Notes under the pieces: generated by a model
Databases searched by the model: none
The model's input: the letters and a program-made list of their open reading frames with translations, nothing else
Told to the model about the DNA's origin: nothing
Position numbers and translations under genes: made by a program
Shown: positions 1 to 6,291 of the stretch, in pieces
How the letters are laid out: each line of letters opens with the position of its first letter
How positions within the stretch are numbered: the stretch's first letter is position 1
Assembly (NCBI GenBank): GCA_026985625.1
Contig: JALSQC010000257.1
Span: 1 to 9,736 of the forward strand
Reading direction: 5' to 3'
DNA from: Bacteroidales bacterium
Lineage (GTDB): Bacteria > Bacteroidota > Bacteroidia > Bacteroidales > JAFGXI01
Length of the DNA stretch: 9,736 nt

Positions 1-540
1 ATCTACTAATATATCTTTAAATCCTGCATCTTGCATATTTTTTAGAATAAAATCTTTTTTAAAGCCAAAGTGCTTTATTCCGTCGTTTATCTCGTTATGG
101 AATGTTCCATCTTCGGGTAATAAATCTATTACACAAATATATCCGTTATCGATTAGTATAGAAAATATGTATTTAAAAAATTCGTCGATATTTTGGATAT
201 GGTGTATTGTTTTTGTGGAAAATACAAGGTCGAAATTACGAAATGGCAGGTTGTTACTCGTTATATCGTGGTATAATGTTCTTATGTTTTTTATGTTTTG
301 TTGTTTTATTTTTTTATTAAGAACGTTTAACATTCCTTGTGAGTTATCGACGGCTACAAGTGTTTTTACTTTTTTTGCCATTTTAATTGTTAAAATACCT
401 GTTCCGCAACCTATGTCTAAAACATGAAAATCGTTGTTTAACGGAACGTATTTTTGTATGTATTCCAACGAAAGGTTTGCTTCGGTATGTTGTCGCTCTT
501 GTGTGTCGTATTGTTCGGCTATGTTGTCGAAATGATTCAT
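1..540 (-). CDS. Class I SAM-dependent methyltransferase, C-terminus cut by the window edge
   Basis: The frame opens with ATG at 540-538 and stays open for 180 codons to the left edge, so the stop lies outside. I translated it by hand. Residues 41-48 read LDIGCGTG, the glycine-rich SAM-binding motif I; Asp65 in VAVDNS is the expected acidic residue that binds the SAM ribose; Asp92 in YHDI and the strand RNFDLVFS (101-108) fit motifs II and III/IV. A later DAGFKDI segment is typical of the C-terminal half of Methyltransf_11/25 proteins. It should be a soluble cytoplasmic enzyme. The substrate cannot be read from the sequence; an EDGTFH segment at 143-148 recalls a small-molecule methyltransferase subfamily, from memory only. 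It begins 11 nt after the kdsA stop, so it is probably co-transcribed with kdsA. Confidence 0.88.
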   Translation of the reverse strand, partial: MNHFDNIAEQYDTQERQHTEANLSLEYIQKYVPLNNDFHVLDIGCGTGILTIKMAKKVKTLVAVDNSQGMLNVLNKKIKQQNIKNIRTLYHDITSNNLPFRNFDLVFSTKTIHHIQNIDEFFKYIFSILIDNGYICVIDLLPEDGTFHNEINDGIKHFGFKKDFILKNMQDAGFKDILVD

Positions 541-551
541 ATTTTTTTTGT

Positions 552-1370
552 TTATAAGTTTTTTATTGTTTTATTAATTTGCACAAGGTTACTAATAAGT
601 TTGTCTAAATATTTAATGTCTAACATATTAGCTGCATCTGATTTTGCATTTTTAATGTTTGTGTGTGTTTCTAAAAATATTCCGTCAACTCCAACTGCTA
701 TGCCTGCTCTTGCTATTGTTTCTATTAATTGGGGTTTTCCTCCTGTTATTCCTTTTGTTTGATTTGGTTGTTGTAATGAGTGGGTTATATCTAAGATAAC
801 AGGTATTTTATTTTTTTTCATCTCGGGTATTCCTCTGTAATCTACAATTAAGTCTTGGTATCCAAACATTGTTCCTCGTTCTGTAATCATTATTTTATTG
901 TTTCCTGTTTGGCGGACTTTTTCTACTGCAAATTTCATTGATTCGGGCGATAAGAATTGTCCTTTTTTTATATTTACAAAACGGTTTGTTTTAGCTGCTG
1001 CAATAAGTAAATCGGTTTGACGACAAAGGAAAGCCGGTATTTGTAAAACATCGACATAATCTGCTGCTATTTTTGCATCGGATATCGAGTGTATATCGGT
1101 AACTGTTGGTATATTAAATTTATTAGATATTTTTTGTAATATTTTTAATGCTTTTATATCGCCTATACCTGTAAATGAATCGATTCGCGAACGATTTGCT
1201 TTTTTAAACGAGCCTTTAAATATAAATGGAACTTTATATTTTTCTGATATTTCTAATATTTTTTCGGCTATTTCTATGGCTATTTTTTCGCCCTCTATTA
1301 CGCAGGGACCTGCAAGTATAAAAAAGTTTCCGCTATCGGTAAATTTTATGTTTTTAATTTTTGATATCAT
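552..1370 (-). CDS. kdsA: 3-deoxy-8-phosphooctulonate (Kdo-8-P) synthase, metal-dependent type
   Basis: This cytoplasmic enzyme condenses phosphoenolpyruvate with arabinose 5-phosphate to give Kdo-8-phosphate, the precursor of the Kdo sugars of the lipopolysaccharide inner core. The protein is 272 aa, close to the usual 260-285. Signatures are AGPCVIE (20-26), the substrate loop FKGSFKKANRSRIDSFTG (51-68), FLCRQTDLL (114-122), TERGTMFGY (163-171) and FLETH (232-236). The residue corresponding to Cys11 of the Aquifex enzyme is Cys23, with further predicted metal ligands His197, Glu234 and Asp245; the metal-independent E. coli type has Asn in place of this Cys. The ATG at 1370 overlaps the TGA of the preceding LETM1-like frame as ATGA, which suggests translational coupling. 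No other Kdo or lipid A gene is visible next to it. Confidence 0.97.
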   Translation of the reverse strand: MISKIKNIKFTDSGNFFILAGPCVIEGEKIAIEIAEKILEISEKYKVPFIFKGSFKKANRSRIDSFTGIGDIKALKILQKISNKFNIPTVTDIHSISDAKIAADYVDVLQIPAFLCRQTDLLIAAAKTNRFVNIKKGQFLSPESMKFAVEKVRQTGNNKIMITERGTMFGYQDLIVDYRGIPEMKKNKIPVILDITHSLQQPNQTKGITGGKPQLIETIARAGIAVGVDGIFLETHTNIKNAKSDAANMLDIKYLDKLISNLVQINKTIKNL

Positions 1371-1618
1371 AAGTTATTATTTTTTTTGTTTTTAAATGAG
1401 CTTGGATATACTAAATCGTGTGGTAAGATTTTTAATATTAATGGTAATAAAATTGAGCCCCCGGGTATCATGAATATTGTTAATGCCGGAATAGATTTTA
1501 TTATATCTTTTATTTGTTTATTTATTTTTTGCTTTTCGTCTTGTGTTAGTTCTGTTTTTAATGATTTTTGAATGAGTATTAACAGTTCGCCACTCTCGCG
1601 AATTTCTGAAATTATCAT
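1367..1618 (-). CDS. LETM1-like C-terminal domain, probably the detached end of the upstream gene
   Basis: This 83-codon frame encodes a helical segment with ESGELLILIQKSL (8-20), a charged helix TQDEKQKINKQIKDIIKSIP (25-44) and a hydrophobic proline- and glycine-rich stretch IFMIPGGSILLPLILKILP (48-66), ending near PSSF. That pattern matches the LETM1-like end of the LETM1-related biofilm-associated proteins of Flavobacteriia, as I remember them. The ATG at 1618 is probably not the real start: the same frame is open back to 1687, and the added codons read SLSERLLKLIIKNKN, which continues the expected helix without a gap. The 295-codon frame just upstream ends at 1669, so one added base within 1671-1687 would join the two into about 396 aa. 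It overlaps kdsA by 4 nt. Function is unknown; the link to biofilm comes from the family name only. Confidence 0.7.
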   Translation of the reverse strand: MIISEIRESGELLILIQKSLKTELTQDEKQKINKQIKDIIKSIPALTIFMIPGGSILLPLILKILPHDLVYPSSFKNKKNNNL

Positions 1619-1668
1619 ATTTTTATTTTTTATTATTAATTTTAAGAGTCTTTCGCTTAATGATTGTG

Positions 1669-2556
1669 TTATGTATGATAATTTTTGTTATTTAAATAAA
1701 ATATTTTTTTTGAGTTTTCGAGAATAAAATTTTCTATAAATATTATCGATTGCTCTAATTTTATTTTTTCTATTTTTAAAGTTTGTATTATGTTGTTTAA
1801 TATTTCTTTTTCTTGTTTATCGATATTGTTATCTTCTAAAAATATTATTATTGCAATATCTAAAACAAGTCTTTTTAAGAAATAATTATCGACAAATTTA
1901 TAGTCTATTTTGTTGTTTGTTTTTATTTGGTTGTAATTTATTGTATTTGTATAGTTTTTTGCTGATTCTAAGTAATAATTATAAATATTTTTTTCGTTTT
2001 TTGATATATCATTATCGATGTTAATAAAATAATTTATTAGTTGCAGTAATGTTTTTGTTGTTTGTATTTTAAGGTTATTTATTTTATTTATATCGTAATT
2101 GTTTGTGTATTTAAAGTATAAATAAAAGTCTATAAATATAAAGTTAAAATTATATTGATTAATTATTTTTAATTTTATGTCTTTTTGTTCGAACAGGTTG
2201 TTAATATAGTTTTCTATGATTATTGTTTTATTATCATTTTGTGTTTTTTGTTTGTTTATTGAAGTAATAAATTTATAAATTTTGTTAATTATATGTAATG
2301 TGTCGGTTAGTTTGTATTTGTTAATTGATATTATTGTAAGTGTTTCGAGATATATTACTTTAAAAAGTTCGATGTTATTCCATTCTGAATATTTATTTTT
2401 TTCGTAAATAATTGTTTTTACCGGCACTCCGTATAATATTCCTGTTTCGGCAATTAGCTGATATAGTTCGGCATTGCTAATATTTTTATATTTTTCGGTT
2501 TTAGTTTTAATGTCTAAAAAGAAATTATTAACCCAATATTTTAAAGCCGGATTCAT
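1669..2556 (-). CDS. LETM1-related protein, N-terminal part, apparently frameshifted
   Basis: This 295-aa, Asn/Ile/Lys-rich, mostly helical protein has no signal peptide. The start MNPALKYWVNNFF and the segment ETGILYGVP (37-45) resemble the N-terminus of flavobacterial LETM1-related biofilm-associated proteins. Residues about 226-262, with FLKRLVLDIAIIIFLEDNNI followed by DKQEKEIL, resemble a TerB-like helical unit. The last codons (NYHT, stop) look like out-of-frame tail: in the -1 frame the sequence continues as KLSYITQSLSERLLKLI into the LETM1-like domain at 1367-1618. The gene is therefore probably one 396-codon gene broken by a one-base change in or near the run of five A (coding strand) at 1686-1682. 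A programmed frameshift or two real genes are less likely alternatives. It is the first gene after the terminator at 2574-2612, so it should have its own promoter, but I see no clear one. Confidence 0.68.
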   Translation of the reverse strand: MNPALKYWVNNFFLDIKTKTEKYKNISNAELYQLIAETGILYGVPVKTIIYEKNKYSEWNNIELFKVIYLETLTIISINKYKLTDTLHIINKIYKFITSINKQKTQNDNKTIIIENYINNLFEQKDIKLKIINQYNFNFIFIDFYLYFKYTNNYDINKINNLKIQTTKTLLQLINYFINIDNDISKNEKNIYNYYLESAKNYTNTINYNQIKTNNKIDYKFVDNYFLKRLVLDIAIIIFLEDNNIDKQEKEILNNIIQTLKIEKIKLEQSIIFIENFILENSKKIFYLNNKNYHT

Positions 2557-2573
2557 TTATAATTATATTTATA

Positions 2574-2612
2574 TAAAAACAAAGCTAAGTTAAAAAAAAG
2601 TATAACTTAGCT
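2574..2612 (-). terminator. Rho-independent terminator after the 1001-aa OmpA/SPOR gene
   Basis: On the minus strand AGCTAAGTTA (2612-2603) and TAACTTAGCT (2592-2583) form a perfect 10-bp stem around a 10-nt T-rich loop. TTGTTTTTA follows at once. It lies 27 nt beyond the stop of the 1001-aa gene and ends about 17 nt before the next start codon, so it separates the two transcription units. On the + strand the hairpin is followed by a poorer T run, and no + strand gene needs it. Confidence 0.82.
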
Positions 2613-2638
2613 GTATGTTTTAACAATTTTTAAAAATA

Positions 2639-5600
2639 TTATTTGTATTTCTTAATGTTTACTACAAAGGCATCGGTATAACCTTTTTTTATAACTTTTT
2701 TAAGGTCTTTTTTTGCTGCTGACATTTTTGTGTATTTTCCATAGGTGTATTTGTATAATCCGTCGTCGCCAATATGTTCTTGAACTCCTTGCAGGTTGCT
2801 AAAGAATCCTATATTTATTGGTTTTCTAAGTGCTTTTAATTGTATTGTATATTGTTCGTCGGTTTTATTTTCTAATCTGTTGTATTTATTAATATCCACT
2901 ATAAATGCTCCTGTATATCCTTTTTCTACAAGTGTTTTAAGTTCTTTTTGGGCTTGTTCGTAGTTGTTTATAGTTTTGTATGTATATCTGTAGAATCCGT
3001 CTTTACATAAGTGTTCTTTTACTCCTTTTAGACCTTTAAAATAGTCTTTATCAACAGGTTTTATAAGTGCTTTTAATTGTATTGTATAAACTTTATTATT
3101 GTTTGTGTTTGTTGTTTTTACTGTTGTTATATCCTCGCCTATTTGTTGTTTATTTGTTTGTTTTTCTGTTTTACTATTGTTTATCATTTCGTTATACTTA
3201 CTTAGGCTAATTATTTTTGCATTGGGGAATCCAACGTCAACTGCAGTATTTAATAGTTTTAATGCTTTTGATTTGTTGTCAAATTGTCCTAATGTATAAA
3301 TATATTTGTTGTCTTTAGTTTTTGTTTCTTTAAAATTAAGGTATGATTCTTTTGTATATTTTTGTTTAGATGTTAATAATAGTATTGTATATTTTTGTTT
3401 TTTCTGGCGGCTACGTTCGCTTGATGTGTATTTTAAATTTTCGGGAACTTTTATTTTTTCTACTATAATTTTATTATTATCTGAGTTTAGTATTTTAATT
3501 TCTACTCTACGATTTAAAGCTCTACCTTCGGGGTTATCGCTACCATCGGGATTTTGATTAATTGCTATATGTTGTGTTTCGCCTACTCCTTTTGCTACAA
3601 ATCGTTGTGCATCGATTCCTTTGTTTATTAAATAATTAATTGCAGAACGTGCTCGTTTTTCGGATAATATTTGGTTAAATCTTGCACTACTTTTTGAGTC
3701 GGTATGTCCTATTACTTCTATATATAATTGGGGATTATCGCTCATTAATTTATATAGTTTTTCTAATTCGATTTTTGCTTTTCGTGTCAAATCAGCTTTT
3801 CCGTAGTCGAAGAAAATATTTTTTATTACGTAATATTCGCCTTCGTTAACTGCATTTGGGGTTAAAAGTCCATCTACTATTATTGTTGAACGCACGTATC
3901 CTTTTGGTATTTTTAAACTTTTTACGTCGTCTTTATATCCTTTTCCTTTAAATGTTATTTTGTAGTCGTCTTTAACAAGTTTTGTTTCGTATTTTCCTGT
4001 TAATAAATCGGGAGTAATTTCTTTAACTATTTGATTTGTAGAATTGTCTAAAATCTCAACAGAGAAGCGTTTGTCTAATTTATTATTATCGGCTAATCGT
4101 AATGTTCCTTTTAGTGTTACTACTCTATTTTTTATAGCTTTTTGTACTAATTCGCGTGTATCGGGCGAATTTGATATTTTTTCGTTTAGTTTATATAGCG
4201 ATGCTAAGTTTATTTGTCCCGAATCTGCTTTAGAGCTAAACACCTCTTCGTCGCCGAAATCTGAAAAATCGCTTTCGGTAACAAACATTCTGTAGATATC
4301 TAAATCGCCTAATCCATCGGCTGTTTCTAATGCTGTGTAAACAATATCTCCTTTTCTTAACGGATAATATGCTACATCGTCGTTCATTGTGTTTACAGGA
4401 TATCCGATATTAATAGGTACCGACCATTTATTGTTTCCTATACGGTCGACTCTAAATATATCGTAGCCACCTATGTTATAATGTCCTTTTGAGCTAAAAA
4501 ATAATGTAGTATCGTTTGGTAACATTACAGGATATTCTTCGTCAAATTCTGTGTTTACTATTGGTCCTAAATTTTGTGCAGGTCCCCATTCGCCTTTCGA
4601 GTTTTTTTCGGATTTGTATATATCTAATCCTCCTATCCCTCCGTCACGCTCGCTTGTAAAATATAGAACTGTTCCATCTTTGTTTTCTGATGCTTCGGTT
4701 TCCCATTTTATTGTATTAATGTTTTCGTTTAGTTTTTTCATCATTGTCCAAGATCCGTCTTTATATTCGCTTACATATATATTACCTTCGTCTTCGTTTC
4801 CTACTAGTATATCTTTTCGCATTAAATATAGTCGTTTTCCATCGTATGATAATGATACTGTAGATGTATATGCATCGGCTCCAATATCTTTTGTTACTCT
4901 TTCGGCTTTTGACCATTTACCGTCTTTTATTCTATGGCTGAAATATATATCTTCCATGTAAAATTCGTCGGGGACATCGTCAATATCGTCTATATTATCT
5001 ACTACTTTTTTACTGTATCTACGACGCGATGTAAAAAACATTATACTATCGTTTCCTGATACTACAGGTTGATATTCGGGGTACTCTGTATTTATACTTT
5101 CGTTTAACAGTTCTACTTGTGTTAAGCTAACCAAATTGTGCATAGATTGTATTAACAGTTCTTTTGCATTATAGCATGCCTGAATATCGTTTTTAACTTT
5201 CTCGATATTGTATAAGTCTTTAACGTCTAATAGTTTCTCGTAGCTTTCGTATGCTTTTATTGCTTTATCAAAATCGAAGTTGCTACGATATGCATCTCCT
5301 AAATATGAGTATACATCAATATACGAGCTTGTTTCTTTATACGAACCTTCTTTGTATTTTTTTGTTACATTTATAATTGCTTTTTCAAGATATGGTATTG
5401 ATTTATATTTTTCGATAGCTGATTGCAGATAGCATATTCCTATTCTGTAATTAACATTTGAGTTTAATGAGTCCATATCCCATAATTTTAGATATAATGG
5501 GAGTGCTTTTTTGTAATCTTCGAATAAGAAAAAATACTCGGCATCGGAAAAAAGTTTTTTAAACTTTTTTTTATCAACCTCTTGTGACTTAGTAACATTA

Positions 5601-5644
5601 ATTATTACAAGTAAAAAAGATATAAGTAAAATAATTTTTTTCAT
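2639..5644 (-). CDS. PorE-like exported protein: TPR, PD40 propeller, CRD, OmpA domain and three SPOR-like repeats
   Basis: The 1001-aa protein starts with a signal peptide (MKKIILLISFLLVI, likely cut after Ser20; no lipobox Cys). Next come TPR-like helices (about 25-160), five PD40/WD40-like blades (about 188-455, including GGLDIYKS and GHYNIGGYDIF), a carboxypeptidase-regulatory-like beta domain (about 505-590) and an OmpA_C peptidoglycan-binding domain (about 603-718). The OmpA domain has FFDYGKADL, GHTDS with Asp649, LSEKRA with Arg664, and NRRVEI, the residues expected to bind diaminopimelate. A basic linker leads to three SPOR-like units (752-820, 852-923, 931-1001). It should sit in the periplasm or under the outer membrane, bound to the cell wall. 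TPR-PD40-CRD-OmpA is the architecture of P. gingivalis PorE of the type IX secretion system; the SPOR array is extra. A terminator follows the gene. Orthology to PorE is not shown. Confidence 0.93.
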   Translation of the reverse strand: MKKIILLISFLLVIINVTKSQEVDKKKFKKLFSDAEYFFLFEDYKKALPLYLKLWDMDSLNSNVNYRIGICYLQSAIEKYKSIPYLEKAIINVTKKYKEGSYKETSSYIDVYSYLGDAYRSNFDFDKAIKAYESYEKLLDVKDLYNIEKVKNDIQACYNAKELLIQSMHNLVSLTQVELLNESINTEYPEYQPVVSGNDSIMFFTSRRRYSKKVVDNIDDIDDVPDEFYMEDIYFSHRIKDGKWSKAERVTKDIGADAYTSTVSLSYDGKRLYLMRKDILVGNEDEGNIYVSEYKDGSWTMMKKLNENINTIKWETEASENKDGTVLYFTSERDGGIGGLDIYKSEKNSKGEWGPAQNLGPIVNTEFDEEYPVMLPNDTTLFFSSKGHYNIGGYDIFRVDRIGNNKWSVPINIGYPVNTMNDDVAYYPLRKGDIVYTALETADGLGDLDIYRMFVTESDFSDFGDEEVFSSKADSGQINLASLYKLNEKISNSPDTRELVQKAIKNRVVTLKGTLRLADNNKLDKRFSVEILDNSTNQIVKEITPDLLTGKYETKLVKDDYKITFKGKGYKDDVKSLKIPKGYVRSTIIVDGLLTPNAVNEGEYYVIKNIFFDYGKADLTRKAKIELEKLYKLMSDNPQLYIEVIGHTDSKSSARFNQILSEKRARSAINYLINKGIDAQRFVAKGVGETQHIAINQNPDGSDNPEGRALNRRVEIKILNSDNNKIIVEKIKVPENLKYTSSERSRQKKQKYTILLLTSKQKYTKESYLNFKETKTKDNKYIYTLGQFDNKSKALKLLNTAVDVGFPNAKIISLSKYNEMINNSKTEKQTNKQQIGEDITTVKTTNTNNNKVYTIQLKALIKPVDKDYFKGLKGVKEHLCKDGFYRYTYKTINNYEQAQKELKTLVEKGYTGAFIVDINKYNRLENKTDEQYTIQLKALRKPINIGFFSNLQGVQEHIGDDGLYKYTYGKYTKMSAAKKDLKKVIKKGYTDAFVVNIKKYK
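2642..3391 (-). repeat. Three tandem SPOR-like units at the C-terminus of the 1001-aa protein
   Basis: Each unit begins with a YTI strand (Y752, Y853, Y932) and ends with a lysine- or valine-glycine turn, an isoleucine- or valine-rich strand and a KY pair, as in SPOR-type peptidoglycan-binding domains. The second and third are closest: both start YTIQLKAL, both have GVxEH and a DG[FL]Y[RK]YTY strand, and both end KGYTxAF(I/V)V. Their DNA shares a 25-base identical stretch at 2827-2851 and 3064-3088, exactly 237 bases (79 codons) apart, which points to internal duplication. The first unit is more diverged and is separated by a 30-residue polar linker. Confidence 0.72.
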
Positions 5645-5656
5645 TAATATAATTTT

Positions 5657-5676
5657 AGATTAATGTATATTAATCT
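5657..5676. promoter_or_regulatory. Perfect inverted repeat just upstream of the 1001-aa gene
   Basis: AGATTAAT and ATTAATCT (8-bp arms) flank a 4-base centre, and the element ends 12 bases before the ATG at 5644. It could be an operator or an mRNA hairpin in the leader. The arms contain one G or C each, so chance is less likely than for the purely AT palindrome nearby, but in DNA this AT-rich it is not excluded. Confidence 0.35.
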
Positions 5677-5687
5677 TATTAATAGTG

Positions 5688-5703
5688 TAAATTTATAAAT
5701 TTA
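5688..5703. promoter_or_regulatory. 16-bp AT-only palindrome in the same intergenic gap
   Basis: TAAATTTATAAATTTA is identical to its reverse complement. It lies in the 113-nt gap (5645-5757) between the acetyltransferase stop and the 1001-aa gene, the only gap in this unit large enough for a promoter. On the minus strand TAAATTTA loosely resembles the Bacteroidota -7 element TAnnTTTG with a TTGG about 18 nt upstream, but the match is incomplete. Chance occurrence is quite possible. Confidence 0.2.
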
Positions 5704-5757
5704 GTTTATATAACCAATATTTTTTTTAAGTTTTTATTAAAAATGGTTTGTTAATAT

Positions 5758-6291
5758 TTATAATATTTTTTGCAAAAAGTATTGATTTTTCCATTTTCCG
5801 TTATTAAGTATCCATTGTTTTTTTTCGCCTGATATTATAAAGCCTTGAGATTCAAATAGTTTAATACTGCTATTATTATCGGTTAAAATATCGCAATATA
5901 ATTGTTTTAGGTTTAATATTTTTTTTGTGTATTTTATAACTATTTGTAGTGCTTCGGTAGCGTATCCTTTTTGCCTGTATTTTTTTTCGTATATTAATAT
6001 TCCTACTCCTGCTCGTTTGTTTGTAAAATCTATATCGAATATATCTATTGTGCCAATTGTTTGTTTTGTTTGTTTTATATCAATCATAAAACGTTGTTGT
6101 TTTGTTTGATAAATATCTAATAATGTGTTTTGTATGTATGATTTTATCTGAAATTTTGAGTATGGCGATAATGTGTTACTATATATCCATAGTTTTTCGT
6201 CGTTTTCCCATTTATATAGTATTTCAAGGTCTTCGGGTTCTACCTCTCGTAATTTAATATTTTTTGTTTCTAAATTACTTAACTGTTCCAA
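5758..6291 (-). CDS. GNAT-family N-acetyltransferase with an apparent TTG start
   Basis: The 177-aa product is a complete single GNAT domain. Strand one reads NIKLREVEPEDLEILYKWEN (11-30); VGILIYEKKYRQKGYA (96-111) is motif A with the acetyl-CoA pyrophosphate loop RQKGYA; DNNSSIKLFESQGF (138-151) is motif B. It resembles the RimJ/SpeG-like branch; the acceptor amine is unknown and it should be cytoplasmic. No in-frame ATG exists before Met70, far inside the fold, and upstream the frame reads ATG TAA TTG, so the TTG at 6291-6289 is the first usable start and gives a normal N-terminus. The gene overlaps the end of the 501-aa PD40 gene by 17 nt, so it is translated from the same message. A cytoplasmic enzyme between exported wall proteins is unusual and may be a chance neighbour. 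Confidence 0.88.
   Translation of the reverse strand: MEQLSNLETKNIKLREVEPEDLEILYKWENDEKLWIYSNTLSPYSKFQIKSYIQNTLLDIYQTKQQRFMIDIKQTKQTIGTIDIFDIDFTNKRAGVGILIYEKKYRQKGYATEALQIVIKYTKKILNLKQLYCDILTDNNSSIKLFESQGFIISGEKKQWILNNGKWKNQYFLQKIL

Noticed and set aside
167..762. Two + strand frames of 86 and 102 codons with hydrophobic, membrane-like sequence
   Set aside because: They lie antisense to the methyltransferase and kdsA. Their Phe/Val/Leu-rich, membrane-like look follows from Lys/Asn/Glu codons on the opposite strand.
1704..1711. Run of eight A (coding strand) as the site of the LETM1-gene frameshift
   Set aside because: Shifting to the -1 frame there meets a TAA at 1690-1688, so a change at this run alone cannot restore the long frame.
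2626..2637. 12-bp palindrome ATTTTTAAAAAT next to the stop of the 1001-aa gene
   Set aside because: Pure A and T runs form such palindromes by chance; the stronger hairpin nearby explains termination.
4551..4961. 136-codon open frame on the + strand
   Set aside because: It is antisense to the PD40 region of the 1001-aa gene, has no recognisable domain and shows a composition expected from reading an AT-rich gene backwards.
5680..5735. Bacteroidota-type promoter (TTTG and TAnnTTTG) upstream of the 1001-aa gene
   Set aside because: Only partial matches (TTGG and TAAATTTA) are present, and such words are common in AT-only DNA.
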